The notes beneath the pieces were generated by a model. It was not told the DNA's origin. It was given only the letters and a program-made list of their open reading frames with translations, and did not search any database. 64,000 nucleotides of DNA from Eubacterium_G segne. GTDB taxonomy: Bacteria > Bacillota > Clostridia > Lachnospirales > Lachnospiraceae. Position 1 is the stretch's first letter, and every line of letters begins with the position of its first letter. The translations under genes were made by a program, and so were the position numbers. The stretch spans positions 62,001 to 126,000 of the forward strand of contig NZ_JACOOZ010000004.1 of NCBI RefSeq assembly GCF_014287775.1, written 5' to 3'. Below are positions 9,670 to 18,639 of the stretch, piece by piece.

Positions 9670-9747
9670 ACTAATTTATATTACTTTTTTGTTACGAAAT
9701 GCCTAATATTGCATTATGTTTTTTTAGAATATTCTTAAATTATTTCT

Positions 9748-9793
9748 AAAAAAAGAACTGAAGGCGATCTGTATTTCGCTTCAGTTCTTTTTG
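9748..9793. terminator. Strong bidirectional stem-loop
   Basis: Arms AAAAGAACTGAAG and its complement, with A-rich and T-rich flanks on both sides, make a hairpin able to stop transcription in either direction. It follows the small possible ORF at 9801-9962. Confidence 0.75.
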
Positions 9794-9800
9794 TTAATTA

Positions 9801-9962
9801 TCAGTTATCTACTTTTTCATTTATCAATAATTCTATTAAAAATACTACTGAAATCATAATTCCTAATACCATATTTTTGTTATAATAAAATTTCGATATT
9901 GTGTATATCATGCTTATTGCAAATATTAATTTACATTTATTCTTAAAATTATTTTCCAACAA
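9801..9962 (-). CDS. Possible small membrane protein or gene remnant
   Basis: This is an open frame of 53 codons if a TTG start is used, or 36 from the first ATG (at 9911). It encodes two hydrophobic segments (around KLIFAISMIYTI and MVLGIMISVVFLIELL) and ends 8 nt before a strong terminator. No ribosome binding site is visible, so it may be the tail of a deleted gene. The remaining bases to 10144 hold only AT-rich sequence and the upstream region of the next gene. No family was recognised. Confidence 0.3.
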   Translation of the reverse strand: MLENNFKNKCKLIFAISMIYTISKFYYNKNMVLGIMISVVFLIELLINEKVDN

Positions 9963-10144
9963 CGACTATTTACGTGTTATTATATATTGTGTGATTTTCT
10001 TTTTTGATATTATTGATAATCCATTACTTTAGTATCATATATCATAGCAAAAGATTGTTTTTAGTTGTAAAAACATCTTATATATTTGCTTATAACTTTT
10101 GCTAGTTCTGAGAAAGTCATAATCTTGTAAAACTAGGAGGAATC

Positions 10145-10966
10145 ATGTCAAACACAAAGAAATCTCATTTTACTTTATATTTTATTTTACTGGCTGTTGG
10201 ATTTGTTTTAATTGCCCTTGATATGGATGTTAAAACCAATATTAAATATCCCCACAAATACGAAAATTCATCTTCCGTTACCGGCGAGTTTCAATATTAT
10301 AATATTGATTCCCTTTACGGTGCCACATGTACATATAAACTGATGGATACCTCAAGTAAAAGTACAAGGCATCCCCTTGTAGGCAGTGAAACTAATGTTT
10401 CAAGCGATGCAGTGGAAACTAAGGTTATTGATAAGGTATTTTTTGACAATATACATATAGATATTTTTAATGATATTGTGGGATTTATATGTATTTTTGT
10501 AGCATGCTTTAGTTTGAGAAAAGCTAATAAACGTTTTAGTCTGGCTTCATTGTCTGCCGTAAGTGGTATTATTTTAAACATTGTTTTGGCTGTGCTTCCT
10601 TTTATTATAAACGGTGAAAGCCTTTGTATAGCCGGCATGATTATCGGCATGGTATATTTAGCCTGCAATGTTTTAACTACTTTCCTGTTTTGTGGTGGAT
10701 TATTTAAGATGTGTCCTCAGGTTTGCTGTCGTGATGAGCGTAAATGGGGGAAAATGACCTGGTTCGTTTCTTTTGCCCTGCAAATTCTTACAACCTTTGT
10801 TTTCTGGTTAGGTTCCGACTTTGGTGCCTTATATACCTTAGGACAGGTTTTAGAAGTTATTATGATAATAGATATTATAGGTTTCTTCATTATAATGAAA
10901 AGGACTCTTCCATATTTGGAAAAGTCCTACATTAAATCCTTTAATTTTTCCAGTACCAATTCGTAG
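10145..10966 (+). CDS. Membrane protein of unknown function
   Basis: This 273-residue protein is one of the few plus-strand genes here. It has a first helix at about 10-28, an extracytoplasmic segment of about 90 residues, and then five more helices from about residue 110 onward. AGGAGG precedes the ATG. The last 40 bp overlap, tail to tail, the 3' end of the Cys-rich gene on the other strand. I do not recognise a family. The repeated CC/HC pairs on the cytoplasmic loop (CPQVCC) are the only notable residues. Confidence 0.7.
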   Translation: MSNTKKSHFTLYFILLAVGFVLIALDMDVKTNIKYPHKYENSSSVTGEFQYYNIDSLYGATCTYKLMDTSSKSTRHPLVGSETNVSSDAVETKVIDKVFFDNIHIDIFNDIVGFICIFVACFSLRKANKRFSLASLSAVSGIILNIVLAVLPFIINGESLCIAGMIIGMVYLACNVLTTFLFCGGLFKMCPQVCCRDERKWGKMTWFVSFALQILTTFVFWLGSDFGALYTLGQVLEVIMIIDIIGFFIIMKRTLPYLEKSYIKSFNFSSTNS

Positions 10967-11163
10967 TTATTTGCCCGGTGTGGGAAAGTACATCCCGAAC
11001 AGTCTTTAATACCGTTAGGGGTGTATGAAAAATTCCCGCCACATTTATCCTTTAGGGGATATAGTGGGCAATAACAAAACATACAGTTAAAATCTTTCGT
11101 ATCTTTCACCTTATGGCACGGAAAATATTCGCATTCCTTGTTTTGGAAAAATTTATAACTCAT
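10927..11163 (-). CDS. Cysteine-rich small metal-binding domain protein
   Basis: This 78-residue protein has eight cysteines in pairs (CEYFPC, CMFCYC, CGG, CSGC) plus histidines. The pattern matches the Cys-rich small domain sometimes found alone and sometimes linked to cobalamin genes in Clostridia. It probably binds zinc or an Fe-S cluster. It begins 2 nt after the DegV gene ends and should be co-transcribed. The biochemical role is unknown. Confidence 0.75.
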   Translation of the reverse strand: MSYKFFQNKECEYFPCHKVKDTKDFNCMFCYCPLYPLKDKCGGNFSYTPNGIKDCSGCTFPHRANNYELVLEKLKDLM

Positions 11164-11165
11164 AT

Positions 11166-12041
11166 TTATTCGTCCCTAAGTATTACACTTACACCGATTC
11201 CCACTGCATCAGGGCCTGTATGACAGCATATGCTAAAAGAAAGAGGATTATAATAAATATCCTTAACATTCGGGAATCTTTCCTTTACTTCATTGTACCA
11301 TTCTTCTGCTGCCTGATCATTTGTAAAAGTTCCTGCCGCACCAATTCTTATTTCTGCATCCGGCTTTTCTGCTAGTGTTTTATTCACAAACTCTTCTGTG
11401 TAATCCAAAAGCTTTGCTAAACTTTTCTTCATGCCGCGAACTTTTTCAATGGCGTCGAATTTTTCTCCTACAGTAGTAAGTATCGGCTTTATGTTTAAAA
11501 CAGCACCAAGAGTTGCTGCTGCCGGTGTTATTCTTCCACCTTTTTTCAGATATTTAAGGTCGTCTACAGTCAGGAAAATAACTGAATCATAAGCATTTTT
11601 TTCTAATGCATCTTTTATTTCCTTAGCTGATACACCGTTATCTGCCATCCACTTGGCATCCTTTACCGCTTCTCTCATGGTTACTGATATTCTGTGATTA
11701 TCCACTACCTGCACCTTACCGTCGTATTCCTCAGATAACTGGATTGCTGCGTGACATGATGCACTAAGTCCACTGGACATAGGTATATATACCACCTCAT
11801 CATAACCATTTTCTAATATGCTATCCCACATATCCATAACATCTCCCGGTGAAGGCTGTGATGATGTCACATCCTTTCCGGAAATCATACTATCATAAAA
11901 TTCCTTTTCTTCTATGTCTTTTCCTTCAAAATAAACTTTTCCGTCTATAATAACCGGCATGGAAAGAGAAAAAACTCCAAGTTTTTCTCCTTCTTCCGGC
12001 TTTATTCCGCTATTGCTGTCGGTCATAACCGCTGTTTTCAT
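11166..12041 (-). CDS. DegV family fatty-acid-binding protein
   Basis: This 291-residue protein has the two DegV domains. The N-terminal motif is MTDSNSGI. The SQPSPGD loop, the VYIPMSSGLSAS lipid-carboxylate contact region and the DLKYLKKGGRI segment are all present. In related bacteria DegV/FakB proteins hand fatty acids to the FakA kinase. A second DegV gene lies 67 bp upstream, and such paralogues often differ in acyl-chain preference. No fakA is visible in the window. Confidence 0.9.
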   Translation of the reverse strand: MKTAVMTDSNSGIKPEEGEKLGVFSLSMPVIIDGKVYFEGKDIEEKEFYDSMISGKDVTSSQPSPGDVMDMWDSILENGYDEVVYIPMSSGLSASCHAAIQLSEEYDGKVQVVDNHRISVTMREAVKDAKWMADNGVSAKEIKDALEKNAYDSVIFLTVDDLKYLKKGGRITPAAATLGAVLNIKPILTTVGEKFDAIEKVRGMKKSLAKLLDYTEEFVNKTLAEKPDAEIRIGAAGTFTNDQAAEEWYNEVKERFPNVKDIYYNPLSFSICCHTGPDAVGIGVSVILRDE

Positions 12042-12108
12042 ATATTATTATCCTTTCTTTTTGCCTAAACACCTGATAATGGTCCTTATGCCTTATGGGG
12101 CAATCGGC

Positions 12109-12999
12109 TTAATCCACTCTTTCCTTTCCCCAGAAGAATAACGCTACTGTTCCGGGACCGGTATGGCTTCCAATAGTAGTTCCAATACTGTTAATTTCCA
12201 CTTTTCCGTTAAGCTTAGGGAATTTTTCTTCAACAAGGGCTGCTACTGCCTGTGCGTCTTCTAAACATGCAGAATTGGAAATATAGCATTTCTGTGAATA
12301 GTCATACCCATCCTCTGCTAATTCTTCCATTCTGGCAACTATTTCTTTTATTACTTTTCTTTTTCCCTTTACTTTGGCTCTCGGAATAAGCTTACCGTTT
12401 AAATCAACGTTTAACAGCGGGCATATTCCAAGGATTCCTCCGAAAAATCCTGCCGTTTTTGAAACTCTTCCACCTTTTATGTAGAATGTAAGGTCAGTAG
12501 AGAAAAACCAGTGATTTACCCTTCTCTTATTTGCCTCTACCCAATCCTTTAATTCATCAATTGACATCCCCTCATCTCTTAGGTCTGCCACTTTATCCAT
12601 AAGAAGTCCGAAGCCTGACGATGCTGCTAAGGAGTCTAATACATATATCTTTCTGTCAGGAAATTCCTCCTCTAATGCTGACTTTGCAATCATTGCTGAA
12701 TTAATTGAGCCTGAAATTCCTGATGAAAGGCAAAGATGCAAAATATCTTTTCCATCTTCTAAAAACTTTCTGAAATATTTTTCATATTCGTCTGCATTAA
12801 CCTGTGATGTCTTTGTTTCCGCTCCGTCTGCCATAGCCTGATAAAACTTGTCAAAAGGCATTGTTTTGCCTAAATCATCATAGTGGCTTACGCCATCTAA
12901 TTCGTATTTAAAACAAACATAATTAATGTTTCTCTCTTCAAAATGCTCTGCTGATAAATCTGCAGTTGAGCAACAGCTGATTACATAATCACTCATCAT
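12109..12999 (-). CDS. DegV family fatty-acid-binding protein (second copy)
   Basis: This 296-residue protein is a distant relative of the downstream DegV protein. It shows KTSQVNADEY (equivalent of the SQPSP loop), LCLSSGISGS, LTFYIKGGRVSKT and a C-terminal IGSHTGPGT. The N-terminus (DYVISCCSTADLS) carries a CC pair in place of the usual D-S pair, so it belongs to a different DegV subgroup. AAGGAG lies before the ATG. It is likely the first gene of a degV-degV-Cys-rich operon. Confidence 0.87.
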   Translation of the reverse strand: MMSDYVISCCSTADLSAEHFEERNINYVCFKYELDGVSHYDDLGKTMPFDKFYQAMADGAETKTSQVNADEYEKYFRKFLEDGKDILHLCLSSGISGSINSAMIAKSALEEEFPDRKIYVLDSLAASSGFGLLMDKVADLRDEGMSIDELKDWVEANKRRVNHWFFSTDLTFYIKGGRVSKTAGFFGGILGICPLLNVDLNGKLIPRAKVKGKRKVIKEIVARMEELAEDGYDYSQKCYISNSACLEDAQAVAALVEEKFPKLNGKVEINSIGTTIGSHTGPGTVALFFWGKERVD

Positions 13000-13108
13000 C
13001 CTGCTCCTTTCTAATTGGCTTACATAGTTTAGTTTTTACATTTTTGAATTATAACATTATTGTATATTTTAGGCAAGAAGCGAAAAAGGTTAAGTTTTAC
13101 TTGAAGTC

Positions 13109-13465
13109 TTATTCCTGCTGCTGAATTGCGGCATATCCTGTCTCACCTGTACGGATTTTGTCAACACTTCTTATCTCATAGCTAAAAATTTTACCATCTC
13201 CCACTTCACCGGTATACGCTGCCTTTTTAATTGCAGCTATGGTTTTATCTGCCCATTCCTCAGAAGATACTACAATCTCAAATTTAATTTTTGGCTGCAT
13301 CTGAATGTCAACCTCCATACCACGGACTATTTCCTTATATCCTCTTTGGATTCCACATCCCATAACCTGAGAAACCGTAAGTCCGTTTACATTAATGTCT
13401 GCCAAAGCATTTTTTACGTCTTCAAACTTTTCTTCCCTGACAATTGCTTCTATTTTAATCATCAT
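13109..13465 (-). CDS. glnK: P-II nitrogen regulator lacking uridylylation tyrosines
   Basis: This 118-residue P-II protein is paired with amtB, so it should bind ATP/ADP and 2-oxoglutarate and block the ammonium channel. The body matches the family (KIEAIVREEKF, AAYTGEVGDGKIF, IRTGE). In the T-loop (GIQRGYKEIVRGMEVDI) the residues aligning with E. coli Tyr46 and Tyr51 are both Val. Uridylylation at Tyr51 is therefore not possible. The ATG at 13465 has GGAGG 8 nt upstream; an in-frame ATG further out is less likely. It lies 40 nt after amtB in the same operon. Confidence 0.92.
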   Translation of the reverse strand: MMIKIEAIVREEKFEDVKNALADINVNGLTVSQVMGCGIQRGYKEIVRGMEVDIQMQPKIKFEIVVSSEEWADKTIAAIKKAAYTGEVGDGKIFSYEIRSVDKIRTGETGYAAIQQQE

Positions 13466-13505
13466 AATGATTACCTCCATATAGGTTATTTATTATTTTA
13501 AAATT

Positions 13506-14747
13506 CTACTGATCCATTCCGTTAAATGTAGGGTAAGCACTTTCTCCGTGCTGTGTAATATCAAGTCCGATTTGTTCCTCCCTAAGAGTTACTCTTAAAG
13601 GTGTGAAGATTCTGACAATGCCTACGCAAATCAGCGTTCCTACAACTGCAATTAAAATTGTTATAGCTATTCCTTCTATCTGGGCTGCAAATAAACGCCA
13701 GTCGCCAAAAACCAGGCCATCCCATTTTGCCACACTGTTAATTGAACTTTTTCCAAATATTCCGGTTGCTATTCCGCCCCAGATACCGCCAATTCCGTGA
13801 CAGCCAAAAGCATCAAGAGCATCATCTATTTTAATTATTTTCTTAACCAGAATTACTCCGTAATAGCATATCGGGCTGACTAAGGCACCTATAATAAATG
13901 ATGACCAGATTGGAACAAATCCGGCTCCCGGTGTAATTGCCACAAGCCCTAAAACCAAACCTGTAGAAGCGCCAACTAAGGTTGTCTTTTTATCATTTAT
14001 AACATCAAGAAGCATCCACGCCAACAGTGCTGTTGCTGAAGAAATTGCTGAAGTCATAAAAGCGTGGGCAGCTAATCCGTTTGCCCCTAAGGCACTTCCT
14101 GCATTAAATCCGAACCAGCCAAACCATAAAATTGTAGCTCCTAAAACTACAAAAGGTATATTGTGAATACGATATGTTACTCTTTCATATCCTTTTCGTC
14201 TTCCTAAAATAATTGCCAAAACAAGAGCGCTGACACCTGAACTTATATGTACAACATCTCCTCCTGCGAAATCCACGGAACCTATTTCTGCCAAAAGTCC
14301 GCCTTCGCCCCATACCATATGTGCCAATGGATAGTAAACAACTATTGACCATAAGGCAATAAATATAAACAATGCCTTAAATTTCATTCTTCCTACTAAA
14401 GCTCCGGTTATAAGTGCCGGCGTAATCATTGCAAACATCATCTGGAATGCACAAAATACAAGATGAGGAATTGTATCGGCGTAAGGCCCCGCCTCCATGC
14501 CTACATTTTCTAGTCCAAACCATCTGAAATCTCCTATAATTCCGCCGTGGTTTCCACCAAATGCTAAAGAATATCCGAATAAAGTCCACATAAAAACTGA
14601 TAATCCCATTATGGCTACGCATACCATCATAGTGTTTACAACATTTTTTCTTCTAACAAGTCCTCCATAGAAAAAAGCAAGTCCCGGCGTCATAAAAAAT
14701 ACAAATGCCGCACAGATAATCATAAATCCTGTATCCCCTGTGTTCAT
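13506..14747 (-). CDS. amtB: Ammonium channel AmtB
   Basis: This 413-residue membrane protein of the Amt/Rh family conducts ammonium. About eleven helices are visible. Landmarks include TPGLAFFYGGLVRRKNV near the N-terminus, the twin-His helices (FAGGDVVHISSGVSALV and DAFGCHGIGGIWGGI) and DVINDKKTTLVGASTG. The ATG at 14747 has GGAGG upstream; a longer frame begins at 14792 but lacks a binding site. The P-II gene downstream completes the classical amtB-glnK pair. Confidence 0.95.
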   Translation of the reverse strand: MNTGDTGFMIICAAFVFFMTPGLAFFYGGLVRRKNVVNTMMVCVAIMGLSVFMWTLFGYSLAFGGNHGGIIGDFRWFGLENVGMEAGPYADTIPHLVFCAFQMMFAMITPALITGALVGRMKFKALFIFIALWSIVVYYPLAHMVWGEGGLLAEIGSVDFAGGDVVHISSGVSALVLAIILGRRKGYERVTYRIHNIPFVVLGATILWFGWFGFNAGSALGANGLAAHAFMTSAISSATALLAWMLLDVINDKKTTLVGASTGLVLGLVAITPGAGFVPIWSSFIIGALVSPICYYGVILVKKIIKIDDALDAFGCHGIGGIWGGIATGIFGKSSINSVAKWDGLVFGDWRLFAAQIEGIAITILIAVVGTLICVGIVRIFTPLRVTLREEQIGLDITQHGESAYPTFNGMDQ

Positions 14748-14804
14748 AAATAATACCTCCGTTAAATATATATTTTTCAGTCTTGGCACCAAAATTCCTA
14801 TTTG

Positions 14805-14830
14805 TCAGCCTTTGTTAGGGGGTAGGCTGA
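14805..14830 (-). promoter_or_regulatory. Hairpin in the amtB leader
   Basis: A perfect 7-bp stem (TCAGCCT/AGGCTGA) with a C-rich loop lies about 58 nt before the amtB start. It has no T-run and so is not a terminator by itself. It could be a regulator or RNA-binding-protein site. Confidence 0.35.
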
Positions 14831-14849
14831 TAAGATTCTCAATGCAAAA

Positions 14850-14888
14850 AAGGACACCCGACACATATATCATATGTCGAACGTCCTT
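14850..14888 (-). terminator. Rho-independent terminator after fprA
   Basis: On the minus strand AAGGAC pairs with GTCCTT around an inner stem (CGACATAT with ATATGTGTCG) and is followed by TTTTTT. Confidence 0.88.
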
Positions 14889-14972
14889 GTTCACTTAAAA
14901 TATTAACATCGAAGCTTAATTATTTCAAGTGAAAGTTTAGAAAATCAATTAAATCTTAGTTGAATCTTAATT

Positions 14973-16136
14973 TTATAAATTCACAAGTTCTTTTACTACT
15001 TTTTTCATCTGCTCTACATTTTCATCATTCATTGCAGATTTAATTGAAACAACCGGTTCTAGAATTTCTATCTGTTTCATGGTTTCAAGAGATGCCTTCA
15101 TTGCTCTTGCTGCCATTGGTGCCCAGGAGCCATTTTCCATAATAGCCACTGTTCTTTTCTGATAATTTTTCGATTTAAGTATATTTAAAAATGTCTCCAT
15201 TGGCTGGAAAACTCCACCATCATAAGTTGAGGCAGCCAGTACCATTCTGTCATATCTGAATGCATCCTCTATTGCTTCGTGAATGTCCTCATTGCACAGG
15301 TCACATATTGCAACTTTTTCACAACCTTTTTCCTCTAACATTTCTTTTAATTTTTCTGCTGCCTTGGCTGTGTTTCCATGTATAGATGCATAGGCTATGA
15401 ATACCCCTTTATCTTCCGGCTCATATTTGCTCCAAATATCATATTTTCCAATATAATATTCAAGTTTTTCAGTTAATACAGGTCCGTGAAGGGCGCATAT
15501 TTTTTCCACTGAAACGCCTGCTAATTTTTTCAGAAGCATTTGAACCTGTGCACCATATTTACCAACAATATTAAAGAAATATCTTCTTGCCTCGCATGTC
15601 CAGTCCTCATCTGCATCCCTGGTGCCAAATTTTCCAAAGGCGTCTGCACTAAAAAGAACCTTTTCAGCACTATCATATGTAACCATAACCTCCGGCCAGT
15701 GAACCATAGGTGCCATTACAAAGCTAAGAGTATGTTTTCCCAGTTCCAATGTATCTCCCTCAGCTACAACCACTTTTTTGTCTCCTAAATCCACATGGAA
15801 GAACTGATTTATCATCTGAAAAGTTTTTGCATTTCCAACTATTTTCATATTAGGGAATTTATTAACCAATGCCATTATACTGCCTGAATGATCCGGTTCC
15901 ATATGCTGCACTACAAGATAGTCAACACTTCTTCCCAGCAATGCCTCATCCACTTTGACAAGCCACTCTTCCGTTACATGCTCATCCACAGTATCCATCA
16001 CTGCCACTTTTTCATCTAAAATAACATATGAATTATATGCCATTCCCTTTTCTAATATATACTGATTTTCAAAAATCTTTATATCATAATCATTAACTCC
16101 AACATTTAATATGGTGTCTGTAACTTTTTCTACCAT
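14973..16136 (-). CDS. fprA: Flavodiiron protein (A-type flavoprotein)
   Basis: This 387-residue enzyme reduces O2 or NO to water or N2O in anaerobes. The N-terminal metallo-beta-lactamase-like domain carries the diiron ligands in QHMEPDHSG, with a later His in MVHWPEVMV and in LHGPV. The C-terminal flavodoxin domain starts at FIAYASIHGNTAKAAEKL and binds FMN. The ATG at 16136 has AAGGAG upstream; the 19 extra residues of the longer frame are not family-like. It is monocistronic with its own terminator. No rubredoxin is fused or adjacent. Confidence 0.93.
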   Translation of the reverse strand: MVEKVTDTILNVGVNDYDIKIFENQYILEKGMAYNSYVILDEKVAVMDTVDEHVTEEWLVKVDEALLGRSVDYLVVQHMEPDHSGSIMALVNKFPNMKIVGNAKTFQMINQFFHVDLGDKKVVVAEGDTLELGKHTLSFVMAPMVHWPEVMVTYDSAEKVLFSADAFGKFGTRDADEDWTCEARRYFFNIVGKYGAQVQMLLKKLAGVSVEKICALHGPVLTEKLEYYIGKYDIWSKYEPEDKGVFIAYASIHGNTAKAAEKLKEMLEEKGCEKVAICDLCNEDIHEAIEDAFRYDRMVLAASTYDGGVFQPMETFLNILKSKNYQKRTVAIMENGSWAPMAARAMKASLETMKQIEILEPVVSIKSAMNDENVEQMKKVVKELVNL

Positions 16137-16243
16137 TTGTCCTGCTCCTTCCAAATAACCTATTATATTTTTATCAATTATAGCATTGCACAAAAAGTTG
16201 CGTCAACTTTCATAATTAACGAATCTGCATTACCTCTAATGAA

Positions 16244-16813
16244 TTACAGTCCAAAGAAATTCCCTGCTACAATCCCAATTACCGCTGAAAGGCATATGAT
16301 TAATATAGGATGTTTTTTCTTAAAAGCCAAAAAGCACATAATTAAAAACACTGCTGCAGAAATATATATTTCCGGAGTTTGCAGCACCACTTTTTTAATA
16401 CCGTCAGGGAAAAATACAGTGGTTGCCACAGATACTACCGCAGCTGCTATCAGTCCTATTACTCCCGGCTTTAACCCTGTCATACATCCTTTTACCACTG
16501 TGCTTGTTTTGAACTTTTCATAACATTTAGCCACAAATATGATTATTAAAAACGACGGTAATGCCACACCTACAGTGGCACACAAAGCTCCCGGTATTCC
16601 TGCTTTTTCCATACCTATATATGTTGAAATATTAATGGCAAAAGGTCCCGGTGTACTTTCGCTTACAGCAATAAAATCAACTAATTCCCGAGACGTAATC
16701 CATCCGTTGGTCTGAACCTGCTCCTGAATCATTGGAAGCATGGCATATCCACCCCCAAAGGTGAAAAGTCCGATTTTAAAAAAAGTAATAAAGAGTTTTA
16801 TTAATAGCGTCAT
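16244..16813 (-). CDS. chrA: Chromate-transporter family protein, half-size (ChrA)
   Basis: This 189-residue, roughly six-helix membrane protein is one half of the split CHR family. The family signature FGGGYAMLPMIQ is near residue 20, followed by ESTPGPFAINISTYIG. It overlaps the upstream half gene by 4 nt (ATGA), so the two are probably made together and pair in the membrane. Substrate is uncertain: chromate efflux is known for the family, but gut anaerobes may use it for another anion. Confidence 0.88.
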   Translation of the reverse strand: MTLLIKLFITFFKIGLFTFGGGYAMLPMIQEQVQTNGWITSRELVDFIAVSESTPGPFAINISTYIGMEKAGIPGALCATVGVALPSFLIIIFVAKCYEKFKTSTVVKGCMTGLKPGVIGLIAAAVVSVATTVFFPDGIKKVVLQTPEIYISAAVFLIMCFLAFKKKHPILIICLSAVIGIVAGNFFGL

Positions 16814-17361
16814 TTAGTCTTCCCCCTTATTACTGAATAATAGATAAGTCCTACCCCGGCACACATAATTAAAACCGTCAAAACATTAACATTAAGAAAA
16901 GCCACTAAAATAAAAGTTGCTGCCATTACAATATATGAAAATGGATTTTTGCCACATTCCCGGTACATACTTACTAATGCCTTACATATAAGTGCCAAAA
17001 CTCCTGCCCGGATTCCCATAAACCCGTAACGTACCATCTTGAGGTTTTCAAACTTTTTAATTGCCAGGGAAATCACCACTATAATAAAGAAAGCCGGAAG
17101 AATTACTCCCACAGTAGCACAAAAGCTACCTAAGATTCCCCCTACTCTGTATCCCACAAAAGTTGCAATATTTACTGCAATAGGCCCCGGTGTGCTTTCT
17201 GAAATTGCCACCATTTCCAATAATTCGTCAGAAGTAATCCATTGGTGCTTTTCAACCATTTCCCGCTGTATTAACGGAATCATGGCATATCCGCCACCAA
17301 AAGTAAACAAACCTATTTTCAAAAACGATAACAATAATTTTAATATATTTCTATTACCCAT
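16810..17361 (-). CDS. chrA: Chromate-transporter family protein, half-size (ChrA, first copy)
   Basis: This 183-residue protein is similar to its downstream partner (FGGGYAMIPLIQREMV, ESTPGPIAVNIATFVGY). Short-chain CHR proteins occur as such pairs with opposite topology. The ATG at 17361 follows AAGGA at good spacing; the 14 upstream codons are not needed. The gene starts about 65 bp after the terminator of the aminotransferase gene, so the pair is probably a separate transcription unit. Confidence 0.88.
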   Translation of the reverse strand: MGNRNILKLLLSFLKIGLFTFGGGYAMIPLIQREMVEKHQWITSDELLEMVAISESTPGPIAVNIATFVGYRVGGILGSFCATVGVILPAFFIIVVISLAIKKFENLKMVRYGFMGIRAGVLALICKALVSMYRECGKNPFSYIVMAATFILVAFLNVNVLTVLIMCAGVGLIYYSVIRGKTK

Positions 17362-17423
17362 GAATTTTTCCTTTAATTTTATTCCATGGCTAGTATACCT
17401 CAATTGCTGTCATTTTAAAATAA

Positions 17424-17483
17424 AATACCGGTTCCGTTTTTCATTGACTATTGCAAATCACCTTCCAAACCAAACCGGTATCA
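17424..17483 (-). terminator. Terminator after the aminotransferase gene
   Basis: ATACCGGTT and AACCGGTAT form a 9-bp stem around a loop of 38 nt, followed on the minus strand by ATTTTATTTT. The large loop is unusual for a simple terminator. Confidence 0.6.
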
Positions 17484-17498
17484 TAAAATTATATTAAA

Positions 17499-18626
17499 TT
17501 AAATATTTGCTTTAAATATTTCTCCAATGTTGCCCTTTAAATCCACACCAAGTTTAATTAGTGTTTCATTTAATGCATCCATTGTTTCCTTCATGTCATC
17601 TAAATTGGCATTTGAGCCCATGTGTCCGATACGGATTACCTGTCCTGCCAGTTCATCAAAGGAACCTGCCAGCATAATGTTGTAATCTTCTCTCATTACT
17701 TTTAAAATGTCACCGGCTGTAGTTTCCTTTGGCACATCAAATACTGTAACGGTATTTGAAAAACCTGACTCTAAGTGAAGCTTTAAACCTGCTTCTGTTA
17801 TGGCTTTTCTGCAGGCATTAGCAATTACCTCATGTCTCTTAAGCATTTCGGTGTCTGCCTTTATGTTGTCAAAGGCTGCCCTAAGTCCATAAATATCACT
17901 TATTGGCATGGTATATGGGAACCATTTTGCTTCGTAATATCCCTCAAACACCTTTAAGTTAGCATAAAATGATGCTATAGGTGTTTTTCTGTTATCTATT
18001 GCTTTTTTGGCATCATCACTTACCACAACAAATGTAAGTCCCGGAGGTGCGGAAACTGCCTTCTGGGAACCTCCACATAAAATATCAATTTTAAATTCAT
18101 CTACATTTACAGGCTCTCCAAACATTGCTGAAACTGAATCCACAACTGTCATTATTCCGTATTTCTTTAATAAAGGACAGATTTTTGAAATATCATTTAA
18201 CATTCCGCTAGGGGTGTCACAATGAACCACCGTTGCGTACTTATAATCATGATGATTTTCAAGGTATTCCTCTAACTGTGCCACGTCAATAGTGTTTTTG
18301 TAATCTACTGTGTAAAGCTCCGGCTTTCCACCATACATGGACACAAAATCTGCAAATCCTTTTCCGTAAATGCCATTGTCTAGAACTAAAACCTTATCTC
18401 CCGGCTCAGTCATGGAGGCACAAGCTGCCTCTAATCCTAAAATACCTTCACCGTCTAATATAAGGGTCTCGTTTTTTGTTCCTAAAAGACTGCTTATAAG
18501 TTCACAGGTTTCTTTATAAAATTCAACAAAACCTTCATCTAAATCCGGATTTGTACACTCAAGGCTTCTTGCCATTCTGACATTTTCCTTTACCTGTGTA
18601 GGCCCCGGTGTCATTATTTTGTACAT
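17499..18626 (-). CDS. Class V aminotransferase (alanine-glyoxylate/serine-pyruvate type)
   Basis: This 375-residue PLP enzyme starts with the family N-terminus MYKIMTPGPTQV. The probable PLP lysine is in CGGSQKAVSAPPG and the cofactor Asp is in VVDSVSAM. A final RIGHMG contacts the substrate carboxylate. Members interconvert alanine or serine with glyoxylate or pyruvate, and phosphonate-type aminotransferases also share this fold. It starts 13 nt after the ECF S-component gene and is likely in one operon with it. The substrate cannot be fixed from sequence. Confidence 0.88.
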   Translation of the reverse strand: MYKIMTPGPTQVKENVRMARSLECTNPDLDEGFVEFYKETCELISSLLGTKNETLILDGEGILGLEAACASMTEPGDKVLVLDNGIYGKGFADFVSMYGGKPELYTVDYKNTIDVAQLEEYLENHHDYKYATVVHCDTPSGMLNDISKICPLLKKYGIMTVVDSVSAMFGEPVNVDEFKIDILCGGSQKAVSAPPGLTFVVVSDDAKKAIDNRKTPIASFYANLKVFEGYYEAKWFPYTMPISDIYGLRAAFDNIKADTEMLKRHEVIANACRKAITEAGLKLHLESGFSNTVTVFDVPKETTAGDILKVMREDYNIMLAGSFDELAGQVIRIGHMGSNANLDDMKETMDALNETLIKLGVDLKGNIGEIFKANI

Positions 18627-18639
18627 TTATTCTCCAATC

